NCBI GenBank assembly: GCA_946965045.2
Contig: OX337228.1
Location: forward strand, 6,076,001-6,140,000
Direction of reading: 5' to 3'
DNA: 64,000 nt
From: Epithemia pelagica
Taxonomy: Eukaryota > Bacillariophyta > Bacillariophyceae > Surirellales > Surirellaceae
Below are positions 28,961 to 39,543 of this stretch, one piece after another; position 1 is the first letter of the stretch; the number at the start of each line of letters is the position of its first letter. A model generated the notes under the pieces. That model was not told where the DNA came from, searched no databases, and worked only from the letters and a program-made list of their open reading frames with translations. The position numbers and the translations under genes are program-made.

Positions 28961-31900
28961 TTATGTTGGTGGTGGTGTAGATATGTATGGGTTGGGCTGT
29001 CCTGGTAACCAGTCATACGTAGGAAAACTGTACGGATATGCGTAAAATCGATTGTAGTTGGGGTCATTTTCCCAATCTGTACACCAGATTTGGTCATTGA
29101 GGAACTGAGATGGCCAATCCTTACATTCGCAAAACACTTTCCTGTGGTTTCGGTGAGTATACTGTATCTCACGGTTTACATTGACTTTGTTGCCATCTTC
29201 GGAAAGAACACCAGCAGTTTCAGCAGTACAGGTATCTTCGTTTATTCTCCAAGCCAGCAATCGATTGAGCTCGGCTATTTGCCGTTCATGCACTCTTATT
29301 GGATCTTTCATAACACGCCAATGTACGACTTGTCGACAAGGAGGAACTACTTGGGTGCCTTCGTAGCGGAAATAGTACTCAGTACCCACCTTAAGCATCC
29401 ATTCATATGCCTGCAGCGGTGACAGAGAAGGTGAGAAAAATGCCCCTGTGAAACAAAAGCAAGCGAATATTACCACTCTTACCCAATAGTAAACATCGTC
29501 ATAGTTCTCTTGGAACGACTCTAGACGGCGGTGTCTTTCGTGATAGTGCTGGTGTCGCTCTTGGTAATCACGATAGATTTCACGGAAGTACTCCTTGGAG
29601 TCTTGTTCAAACGGCTCATAATCTTTCTCTGATAGCTTGAGAAACCTACCGTCCACATAATAAAGTTTCTCATTGTCCCCATCAGTAACGTTATGATCAA
29701 TCTTCTCGACTCTCTGTGGGTTTCTTCTGAGATTCTTCTTTTCATGTTGCATTTGACGTGGGCGTTCATCAGGATGTTGAGTAACATTAAGTTCTTTGTT
29801 TTCATGGGGAAACAACCGTGCTTGAGCATCGCCCACACGAACAAATTGTGAATAAGTTTCTTTTTTGCCCTCAAGAGAAATAGTGTCGGATGAAGACTCA
29901 ATAAGATTCCGCCGGTTACCTGGCAGGTCTGGCAAGATGACGGAATTTTGGCAACAGTAGTACTGCAAGGCGAAAAAAAAGCAAAGTGAGTTTCGCAACG
30001 TTCCAGGCAAGTATCTAATCAGACTCTCGTGGACTCACACATAGTTCCTTTAATACAGTAGGATCTTGGGAGTACTTGTCGTACTCTCCTTGACAGAAGT
30101 TTGTTCTCGATAGTGGATTCGAACAGCATCCATTTGGTTTACAGAATCTTTGAACGTCCAATCCGTAGTCGGAGCATCTGATGTTTTGTGGCAGGCTTTC
30201 GTTTTGTGCTTGGAAAAAGTTTTCCTGAGGTTTTGTGGAGTTACAGCACTTGTCGCAAGCCTGAGGAACCTTATTTTCGAATTGGTTGTCGTAGACATCC
30301 CAACAAAAAGCAGTATCAGTTCGTTGTTCTTCACAACATGGTCTTTGTCCACCACACATGCGACGGCAGTTGCCATTTGGACAAACGCCACAGTCAACAT
30401 CATCATCTGTTGGTGCTGTGGATGGCGTCGATGAAGGCTGTTGGGTAGGATAAGTCGATGGAGCAGTGGATGGCGCTGTCGATGGCGTAGTGGATGGCGC
30501 TGTCGATGGAGCAGTGGATGGCGCCGTGGATGGCGCTGTTGATGGAGCAGTGGATGGCGTCGTGGATGGCGCTGTTGATGGAGCAAAGGATGGCGCTGTT
30601 GATGGAGCAGTGGATGGAGCTGTTGATGGAGCTCGCGTTGGAAGTGGTGTCGGAGCTTTTGTCGGAGCTTTTGTGGGTGATTTGGTCGGCGATGCAGTTG
30701 GAGCATTTGTCGGGGCTTGGGTTGGGGCTTTCGTCGGCGCTTTGGTAGGAGCTGGAGTAGGAGCTTTGGTAGGAGATGGAGTTGGAGCTTTGGTAGGAGC
30801 TGGAGTTGGAGCTTTGGTAGGAGCTGGAGTTGGACGAAGGGTAGGGTTAGGCGTTGGAATGTTGGTGGGGAATGTGGATGGTTGACTTGTGGGTATATCA
30901 GTCGGTACGTTTGACGGTACAGTAGAAGGATCTGTGGACGGGGATGCTGTTGGATCCTGTGAGGGCAGCGCTGTAGGCGACTCGGTAAAGACTTCATCTT
31001 CACCAAGTCCATCTTGACCAAGTCCGTTTTCACCAAGTCCATCATTTAAGTCGGGAACAGTTGGCGTTGTTGTCGGGCGCTTCGTGGGATGCAAAGTGGG
31101 TCGACCGGAGGGATTAGATGATGGATCCGAGCTCGGTTGGGACGTTGGCTGCGAAGTCGGAGATCGCGTTGGCTGCTGAGATGGAGTTGTTGTCGGGTTG
31201 TCGGACGGTTCTGAACTTGGTTGGACGGAGGGAGTTTGGGATGGCTTTGAACTGGGTTGGGAAGAGGGGAATGAGGATGGCAGCGAGCTTGGATGGGAAG
31301 AAGGGAAGGAAGATGGCTGCGAGCTTGGTTGGGAGGTGGGGAATGAGGATGGCTGCGAGCTTGGTTTGTCCGTCGGAAATGACGATGGCTGATCTGTCGG
31401 CTTTGATGTAGGATGCGTGGAAGGAGTCTTGCTTGGTTGCAAAGAGGGTTGCTCGGATGGAGATATTGTCGGTTGAGAGGATGGCTGCGGTGTAGGAGGA
31501 GACGGCGTGGGCTCCGTCGAAGGGGCCGATGAGGGCTCATCTGTAGGTCGTGTCTGATTGCGGTACAAGCTACACAACCCGTAAACTGGAGCCGGATCGA
31601 GTCCGCATCCCGAGCGAATTCGCTCTTCTTCTTCCCGCCACTGGCAAATGAGCTTATCCAGAAATGGCCACGGCTCTTCACCAGGATAATCTTGCAAAAA
31701 CATGGTAACATGGCCCATCTGCAGCAATCACGGAAAGATTAGTTAGAAATGCAGAATGTCGTCATTTACGTGACGACGACGATGTCATATGGTTGCACTC
31801 ACCTCATTCTTGATGTGAGCTTTCTCGGAATAAAAATGAGCCAAGGTGACTTCGGCTGCATACTGAAATCCCTCTTGGTGATGTTGACTTGGTGTGGTAA

Positions 31901-32679
31901 TGTCAGTTCTTGCCAACCACCACCAATGAGGAAATCCCTTACTATAGTCCAGTCGGGGCCATTGTTGACCGACACCCTGTTCGAAGCAATCGAGAGAACC
32001 ATCTGATTGAGTTGGCATTTGCAATTGAAGCGCATGGCGTTCAATCTTAAAGTTGCCCTTCATATCCTCCCAGTCACAGGTACCGTCACGATATTGCATC
32101 CAATGCCAATCAATACATTCCTTGGCATTTGGGTGTGTATTCACACCGGGAAATCGCATCAGATCAATGGGTGACTGTTTGTGGACGCCACACGTTTGAG
32201 GACTCATGTCATGGGGACACCACTTGCAGTTGTTGTCCTGATCTCCAATCTGCCAGCCATAGGTGGGATCCGCTGATACGGTGGGAAACTTGTTGGGATA
32301 GCCAGCCTGCGATTGTATTTGCAGAATAGTGTACCAGGATTGTTGGAAAAAATCAAATCAAGAAAAGAAGAGCAGCATCGAGAAGGCATTCCATGAGACG
32401 TCATTCCATCCCAGCCATTCACTTTCTGATTCTCTCTCTACTTACACACGTGTTTGGGTCTGTGCATCCCATGTACTCCCAAAACTCTTGAGCAAAGGAA
32501 GGTCGATCACAGTCACCCGTACCTTCACAGACATTGGATTCCGGTCCTCGTCCATAATTGAAAATGTGTTTATCATAGTTGTTCGTTTGTGCCACCACTG
32601 AAGAATTGACTAGAAGCAACAAGATGACAAAGAGACGGAGCTGAATTGTGGAACTGATGATACAAGTGTCCATCGTCAT
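28961..32679 (-). CDS. Giant secreted carbonic-anhydrase-like protein split by P/S/T repeats
   Basis: Five exons (32679-32446, 32306-31803, 31718-30039, 29962-29483, 29410-28961), 1,115 residues. Signal peptide 1 to about 30 (LRLFVILLLLVNSSVVA). The N-half of an alpha-CA fold (to about 260) has KQSPIDL and ARTDITTPSQHHQEGFQYAA, then EVTLAHFY. The C-half (about 970-1,060) has VGTEYYFRYEGTQVVPPC and VHWRVMKDPIRVHERQ. The zinc histidines are Thr, Ile and Thr. Between the halves lie about 380 residues of PSxP repeats (303-682), two Cys-rich modules (683-812) and a charged, Tyr/His-rich segment (YRDYQERHQHYHERHRR). The paralog at 27231 has only a short loop there. The frame is continuous across every GT-AG junction. 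It is likely an extracellular-matrix or cell-wall protein. The last intron (29482-29411) has no stop and is a multiple of three, so it may be retained. Confidence 0.75.
30410..31560 (-). repeat. P-[ST]-x-P coding repeat tract (minisatellite-like)
   Basis: About 1.15 kb of degenerate 12-base units encoding three successive flavours: PSSQPSSFPSS-type, APTKAPTPAPTK-type and APSTAPSTAPSTTPST-type. All lie within exon 3 of the large carbonic-anhydrase-like gene. Such tracts are common in stramenopile cell-surface proteins and are prone to copy-number change. Confidence 0.9.
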
Positions 32680-33780
32680 GAGAGACAATGGGATTGATCG
32701 AGAAATATGAATCGACAATGGATGGAATAGATTGTATGAATCTCAAAATTTTTATGAGCAAACTGAATACTTCAAAACGAAGTGAAGTGGGCCGAGTGCG
32801 TCCCGTTCTTTTTCTCTTTGATGGGTCAATCACCGGACTGCAACGGAGATCGTTTGTATGTGTATGATGGCCCAAAGGAGTAGCTTTTTGAGCGCAACCA
32901 CAGCCGAGGAGGAGGAGGAAACGGAGTCGTTTGGGATTCTGTCCCTTTCTGCCAGTGTGTGTGTGTTTTGAGAGAACGGTCGGTGGCAGTCCGTGGTGGT
33001 GGCTGAAGGAGAATCTCGTGTGTGTATTGTATGTTGTGGGGGAGTGACTAAGAAGGAAGGTGCGTGCGGACCAAGCCACAGTCAATCCTAACAAAGCAAG
33101 TTGAGAAGAGAGGAGACAAAAAGTAGAGAAGTAGATAGATGTGGGGTTGTGAGAAGAAATCCGTCCACTACAATACAATACCAGCGACAGCGACCCGTGT
33201 CCCAAGTAGACAAAAGAGAAAGATAGAGACACACGCAAAGAGAGTAAGGGCAAGTGTCACGCACGCACACTAAGAGAGAAAGAAGAGAGGATCGAAGAAG
33301 ATGAATGAGGGTTGGCGATGAAATCGTGTTTTGTGTCGAAAGGCGCACCCCCATGCGCGACATGAATTTGGCTAGATCGAATTTCCTCGCATAAGTAGGT
33401 CATTCGCATGCGATCCGTTGAAGTCCATATGTATTTGGTTTCGAGCGAGGGCGACCTCCCCATCAAATCTTGATGGCGGGACTTGGCCATCCCTGGATAC
33501 GATGACAGACAGACGATCCAGGTTCGCGCCATTCTCCAATGAGTTGCAGGCGCGTGTCGAGCGCGGGAAGATTCTCCGGAAGGCCGGTCGGCGTTGTGGT
33601 CGCAATCCACGGCGCAGAAATTGTGGCAATGGGAAGTGGCACCAACAATAACAACAGAGGTACGACGCGATAGCCAAAGGAACCAAACCGACAACCGAGT
33701 TCAGAGTCTCGAGAGAGTGCAGAGCCAAGTGCATATCACTATCGCTGTCTTTGTATTGAGTTGCTGTTGTTCTCTGAATC
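32680..33780. promoter_or_regulatory. Divergent intergenic region, purine/pyrimidine-biased
   Basis: 1.1 kb between the large carbonic-anhydrase-like gene (-) and the ubiquitin protease gene (+). The plus strand is rich in GAGA/AGAGAA tracts (about 33090-33300), giving Ser/Leu-rich antisense frames of low complexity. No coding sequence is supported. Confidence 0.45.
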
Positions 33781-36700
33781 ATGGTCTCTTCATCGTCCAC
33801 GAAACAACAACATCAAGTAGTCTTTGAAAAGGCCCTGATTGTTCCGAAACGAGGCAATTCCATACCGGTCACGCACTTTGATATTACCATTGACGGCAAA
33901 CTTGTTTTGTTTCACTTGTCACGCCGATCATTCAAGGCATTCGAACTCGTTCAGATTGAGTCAAATCCTCATGCTAAAGACAAAGAAGGAAAGACAACCC
34001 ATGTCGTGACCATACAAACGACCAAACCAGGGCAAGACAAGTTGATTTGTACCAATCCCATTCTAACGACCAACCAACAGAAAACGTCGTGGACGAAATG
34101 GCTCAAAAAGATGCAAGTCTGGGAGGCACGAAATCGTGAAGCCACCACCACCAACAGTGAAGAGGAACCCTCCACAACAAATAATAAGGAGCCTCGACGA
34201 CGATCGGTAACGCCCATTCGTCGGGCATCGCATACGGCCACCCGACATGCGGCTGGTCGTGCTTCGACGGGGTCCACCACCTTTCCCCATCGCACCAACC
34301 GCATGCCTCGTGGTGGACGCCACAGTTTGCCCTCGTCGTCTCGCAAATCCTTTGCCCGGAATCCTACTACGCTCTTGTCGCCGAAACGACCCACATCCGA
34401 TTGGTTGTTGGAGGAAACAGGTGCGTCCAAGGAGCAAGACGCTGGGACATGGTCCAAACCGTCGTCTGGCAAGCAAGAACAAGAAGAGGAGGAGGAGGAG
34501 GAGGACATGGCGTTGGACGACAATAACAGCTCTGTAGAAAACCATGAGGACAATGACAACACCATGCAGACGGATCCTCCGCATGCAGCGTCTTCTTCCC
34601 CTCTCAAGAAACAGGGAGATGCCATGTCCGAAGACGAAGACATTGGTGAGTTCTCGGACCCGGATGAAAACGAACTGGTTCTTCCCAGCCAAACCTCGCG
34701 AACGAAACGGCAACATCACCGTCGCATTCTCGACGATGACAGTGATGAAGAGGAAGAGGAGGGTCATGCGGCGGACAAGGAGAATGAAGCAGCAGACAAC
34801 CCTATTGTATCCTTGAGCTCACAGGACGTTTCATCACCGATCCGCCCGACCGTCACCACGATCAAGCCTTTTGATACCACCAAAGAAACAGTTGCGGCAT
34901 CCTCCTCCTCCACTCTCGAAACCAAGGAAAATGCAGCTCCACAGCCAGACAAGAATCAACCCAAGATTTCAGGCTTTTTCGCGCCTCGAACGGCCGTGCG
35001 ACGATCGTTTGATCCCTCCCGCAATCATACACCCAATCCGTCTCAGAAGCAGCCACTACGAGCCTTGACCTCACCTCGTCGCTTGTCCCCCAAGGTGGTC
35101 CGTCACACAAATACTACTAGTCACAACAGCAGCACCAGCAAGTACTTTCAACAGGATACTTCTGCCTGGATCAAACGCAGTCGAGCGGGGAGTCGATCTC
35201 CCAGCAAGGTCCAATCTCAAAGCTTGTTTGGAGAGGAACAACCATGGAACAAAGCTTCCACACCCAATCGAAACAAGTCAGAGAGTATGGAGGTTTTAGA
35301 AAGGTCTATTGGGGAATACAGTCCAGAGGAACAACCAACTATTGGTACCCAGACTCCTGTGCCGGCCAAGCTCATCTTGTCCGAACAAGACAACCCTCCC
35401 TTACATCCCCCGCCTTCCACACTTTCCCTTTCATGTCGAAAACGACGACGCCACTCCCTTGGTGATACTCCCCTCTCGCTGGCTCCCAAATCTCCCCACC
35501 TCCGTTGGGGAACATCGGCAGCTCCCTCGTCTAATCTCACCACCACCAACAACAACAACACGACATTGACCACGGACTCCTTGACGACGGCGCCCCGTCC
35601 CCGTCATCGCGGTCTCCGAAACTTGGGCAACACCTGCTTTGTCAATGCCACACTTCAAATGTTGGCACTTTGGGGTCAAACAAGACTCGTACTTCCCCCA
35701 TCGGAATCACTGGTGGACTCGGAGACTCCACTGACGCAAACGTTGATGCGGATCATTCAACAACTCTTGGCCGATCCCACGCCGACAGGCTCCCAACCAT
35801 TATCATCCGTCGTTTTGAATCCCGTGGCTCTCAAAAAGACGGTGGATCTCAAAACGGATCGGTTTCTGGGATATGAGCAACGCGATGCTCACGAATTCTT
35901 GAGTGTTTTGTTGGATTTGGTCCATGAGGAACTGGAAACGGCCAACAACCAGAGGAAGAAAAGTCTTGGCGATGACTCAGCCATGGCTGTAGAGAACCAG
36001 GATGGATTGCCTACGGATGACTTTCATTTCATGGTCCAAACAAGTTTGCAGTGCACATCCTGCAACTATACACGATCCAGAGAAGAACTGTATCAACATT
36101 TGTCGATTGATTTACCGACCAAACAAGACATTTCTGGAAAAGGAGACGTGGCACAAATTGCCGATAGTTTGGATTCCTTCTTTCAACCCGAAGAGCTCGA
36201 GCTTCGATGTGAAAAATGTGCTCATGGCACACATGTTCGAAAAACCTTGAAGATTGTTTCACGGTACGTTTAGTCGTTCGCGCAGTGTGTCTGCGGAGTG
36301 TCGCTTTCGTGTGTACCAATCAATATATTGTTTGTTTGTCTCTTTTGTTTACCTAGACCCAAACGGCTTCTCCTTCATTTGAAGCGCTTTTTTGCGGTCA
36401 AGCCTCGAGGTCAACCCAGTCTCGCCGGAGATGAAAATGCCGATCCCAATGCTCTTTCCTCGGTAGCTTCCTTGGCAACCTTTGATATGGCAAAGAACAA
36501 AGTACCCGTCGATATTTTGCCAAGTCTCTCCCTGTCTCCGTTTCTGGTATCCCCTCCCGATTCTTCCTCCACGAAGGATACTTTGGATGAGAGTTCCTCG
36601 GAAACAAATGATGCAAAAGGGAATGAATACGAACTGGAGAGTATTGTACATCACATTGGAAACACTTTATCCTCAGGGCATTACATTGCGGATGCGCTTC

Positions 36701-36942
36701 GTCCACGGCTGGACACGGTTGATGGTACCTCCCCTCCTCCAGAATCGACCAATCTGTCGAGGACCAACGAAAACGAACCGGTGAAACAGACTCCCGACAC
36801 AACCAAAGAAAACGACTACGAGAAGGAACTGGAATGGAATATCTTTGATGACGGAAACTCCTGCCGCACTTCCATTGATAGAATCCGTGGAAATGAGCGG
36901 AAAAAGGAATCGGTCTACATGCTTTTGTACAAACTCAACTAA
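33781..36942 (+). CDS. Ubiquitin-specific protease with a PIP box
   Basis: Exon 1 33781-36263, intron 36264-36356 (GTACGT...CCTAG), exon 2 36357-36942; 1,022 residues. Peptidase C19 signatures: Cys box LRNLGNTCFVNATLQML (Cys619), GYEQRDAHEFLSVLLD, a zinc-finger-like CTSCNYT...CEKC pair, KRLLLHLKRF after the splice, and the His box HIGNTLSSGHYIAD (His about 934). The N-terminal 110 residues look like a small beta-rich, possibly PH-like fold (FDITIDGKLVLFHLSRRSF). The middle is disordered, with an EEEEEEED run. QPKISGFF at 393-400 is a perfect PCNA-interacting-peptide consensus (QxxIxxFF) followed by basic residues. The enzyme removes ubiquitin from proteins; action on PCNA or at replication forks is inferred from the motif. 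Confidence 0.87.
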
Positions 36943-37029
36943 AGAACAAATGTTTATTTGTACAGGTTCAATGTATCTTGAAACCGGGACATCTTAGAAA
37001 CTTTATCCCTTGTTGCGTTCCTGAAAGCT

Positions 37030-38014
37030 TTAATTTTGTTGTGGTTTGTCGCTCGATTCCTTTTCTTTGCTTCGCATGGGGTCATTCTGTGGGTTTGCAT
37101 ACTGTCGAATGCCATGTCCTCCATCGACATCCAGAATGACACCTGTACAAAATGGCGCCGTGAGCAAGTAACAAATGGCCTGTCCCGTATCACTGGGTTG
37201 TCCCACTTTTTGGAGCGGCAGCGACGCTGCCGTATTTTTCAGCATTTGTTCCTTCCTGCTTGGGACCATGTGATCAAAGCGCTCCGTATCACAGAATCCA
37301 GGACTGAGACAATTGACACGAATGTTGCGTTGGGTTCCCCATTGGAGGGCCAAGGTGCGAGTCAAACCTTCCAAGGCGCCATTGGCCATGGCCAGGGGTG
37401 CACAATTCAAACCGGGACGACGGTTCAAAATACCGGCACAAAAGACGACAGCTGCACCACTCGAAGTGTCTTGCAATAGAGGACCTAGATATTTGGCACA
37501 ATGATAGGCACCAAACAGCTTGCTGTCCATCATATCACGGGTATCTTGTGTTGGTAAATCTTCAATGGGACCATGTGGTGCTCTCCGTGCTGCTGTTACG
37601 ACCAATCCGTTCCACTCCTGTTCAGATATTACATTGGAGGATGCCAAACCAGCGACTTGATCTTCGTCGGTAACGTCGACGGACGCAATCTCGATTCTTC
37701 GACGACGAGGGGAATTCTCCAGTTCGTCTTGCTCTATGCCCAATGTGACGAGCAAATCGTCACGAGCTCTTTCTAGCTTTGCTTCAGACCGGCTGACAAG
37801 CAAGACACGTCCCCCCGTGCACAAGTAGTTCTCGTGCTGCGGCTTTACCCATGCCGGAGGACCCTCCGACCACAATCACATTCATGGACACATGCGATTC
37901 CAAAACCGACAAAGCCTTTCCTTGTGTGGTCATTGGAACGTTAGGAACGGACGCGAATGCGTAAGCGGCAAACGTCTGAAACCAAAGAGGGATCAACGAC
38001 AAGACCGATTTCAT
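37030..38014 (-). pseudogene. Short-chain dehydrogenase-like gene with a +1 frameshift
   Basis: Two overlapping frames together encode one SDR. The first (ATG 38014) has a signal-like start (MKSVLSLIPLWFQTFAAYAF) and the nucleotide-binding motif NVIVVGGSSGMGKAAARELL. The second carries GGRVLLVSRSEAKLERA onwards to the stop at 37030. They meet at a G6 run (37811-37816 on this strand); five G would make the Rossmann fold continuous. So there is a one-base insertion, either a real loss of function or an assembly/sequencing error. The catalytic Tyr and Lys of the YxxxK motif are also absent (APLAMANGALEGLTR in its place), as in some divergent SDRs. The Phe-containing signal end could mean plastid or secretory routing. 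It converges with the USP gene, with 87 bases between. Confidence 0.72.
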
Positions 38015-38643
38015 CCCAAGGATATCTCTCTGTCGAAGCAAAAGATATGCAATTGCCAATAAAAAATGATTCTATCCATCAAATCAACGGTCAGCGACTA
38101 AACCACGACTGCGTTTTGCAAAAAAATTTGAAGCCCAATAGGAGCATTAGACGTCGTAGATTCTCCTCTAGCCCAGTCGCGAGATTCAGGTAAGTATTAC
38201 AGGTCTTTGTGAAGAACTCATGTCCTTCAGACGCGTATGAGTAAGAAATTGGATAGTCTATTCAGGGTGAGATGATTGATTCCGGTTACTCAAGTTTCAA
38301 CATCAACCGTAACTGTTGGTAAATGCAACGAAGCGGGGGAAACCTGATAACTACTCATTTGCACTGAAACAGATACCCGGGGGAATACCCTGAGGAAATA
38401 AATACAATCACCCCGCAAGAAGGAGCAGGTTGTATTGTGAATTTCAAAAGAAGCGAAGAGAAAAACCGAAAAGAGCAGGAACAACCGAACAAAAACTATA
38501 AGGAAGTCAACTACGGAAGAGGAAAGAGATTCCAGCGTCCACTTCTTTTGGGTGATGAGCCATTACGTTTGTGAACCGCTCCTCGATTCGCCATACGAGC
38601 CAGTTGATACAATTCGTCAGTCGCGATCATGAAGAAAGATGTG
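38015..38643. other. Intergenic
   Basis: About 630 bases between the SDR start and the 3' end of the small membrane-protein gene. No gene is supported. Confidence 0.5.
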
Positions 38644-38924
38644 CTATTCACCGTGTCCATCCAAATCAAAGTCTTTCTTTTTCCGTTTGTTTTTTTCTTC
38701 TTCACTCGACTCAAATGCCGAAAATAAAACCGCCCCGAGAGCTAATAGTGGAGAAAAAGCCAAGATGATCTGCAAAAGAGATACACACATCACAAACGTT
38801 TTCCAGAGAACAGCAAGTCAGCGTCCAAACGGTACTATGATCCCGTGCACTGTGAGGTAACGGTACATACCTTTACACCCATGATTGCATAGCCGAGAGC
38901 CGTTGTTTGTTCTTCATCAGCCAT
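38644..38924 (-). CDS. Small single-pass membrane protein (59 aa, two exons)
   Basis: Exon 1 38924-38871, intron 38870-38770 (GTATGT...TTTTGCAG), exon 2 38769-38644. The product is MADEEQTTALGYAIMGVK joined to IILAFSPLLALGAVLFSAF, one membrane helix (about 17-38), followed by a charged tail (ESSEEEKNKRKKKDFDLDGHGE). The junction falls in phase 0 with good consensus. Each exon is too short for ordinary ORF calling. I do not recognise the family. Length and topology (short acidic N-terminus, one helix, basic/acidic tail) resemble accessory subunits of membrane complexes, but no specific one can be named. Confidence 0.65.
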
Positions 38925-39543
38925 TTTGCCAGCGTGGTTCTATGTAGAGTCGCAAAGGACGAAAGGGTTTGGTATTTGGTACGGACAAGATGATGGAGTG
39001 GAGAGACGGTAAGCAAACGGACCATCCAACCCCAACTCCAACGCATGAAAAGAGGTCTCGCGTGCATGGCGCAGGAGGGTAGAGTCGCACTTCAGTCAAC
39101 CTTGCGAACTCGGCCCAACAGACATTATTGCATTCATCTCCTCATTTCATCTCTCGCACCTCGATTCAAACTCTTCCAGATCTGGAAGTCCCAAAGTCGT
39201 CCCCTCAAAAATATTGCTTCCTTTCATGCAAAAAACGACAAGACGAAGAGGTCAGCAAACGCAAGGTGAGAGCAGTCAAGACTCGTCGATGGTCCGATCT
39301 ACAGATCTATCGAAAGAAAGCAGAAATTCAATGACCGTCGAAAACGAAAAGGGTGGCGACACACGTTCAGGGTGAGTGACATTGGATTAAGGAAGAAGTG
39401 ATTGTCACATTCTTCCATATGCACGTTTGTCAAGGCATTGCGGCTGGATCCTGCATGGTTGGTGGGTCTAGATGATCTGTCGTTTTGTAGGATGACCCCA
39501 TCTGATATCACTGCTTGATCTTCCCCTTAATTTTTCCAGGGAC
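38925..39543. promoter_or_regulatory. Divergent upstream region with probable 5' UTR intron of the transporter gene
   Basis: 620 bases between the small membrane-protein gene and the PAPS transporter. A GTGAGT at 39372 and a polypyrimidine-CCAG acceptor ending at 39540, four bases before the ATG at 39544, look like an intron in the transporter's 5' leader. No protein is supported. Confidence 0.4.

Noticed and set aside
30466-30885. Plus-strand frame of Asp-Gly-Ala/Val repeats opposite the P/S/T tract
   Set aside because: It is the antisense of the 12-base repeat in the large carbonic-anhydrase-like gene; any such repeat gives open frames on both strands.
28961-32207. Treating the minus-strand region as three or four separate genes
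   Set aside because: Each frame ends at a consensus splice site and the parts line up with successive parts of the paralog at 27231, so one five-exon gene is the better model.
33372-33800. 142-codon minus-strand frame overlapping the USP start
   Set aside because: Low-complexity, overlaps a well-supported gene start and its 5' region, no family features.
37784-38059. Intron explaining the frame change in the SDR gene
   Set aside because: No GT-AG pair fits without losing conserved residues; a one-base change in the G6 run restores the fold exactly.
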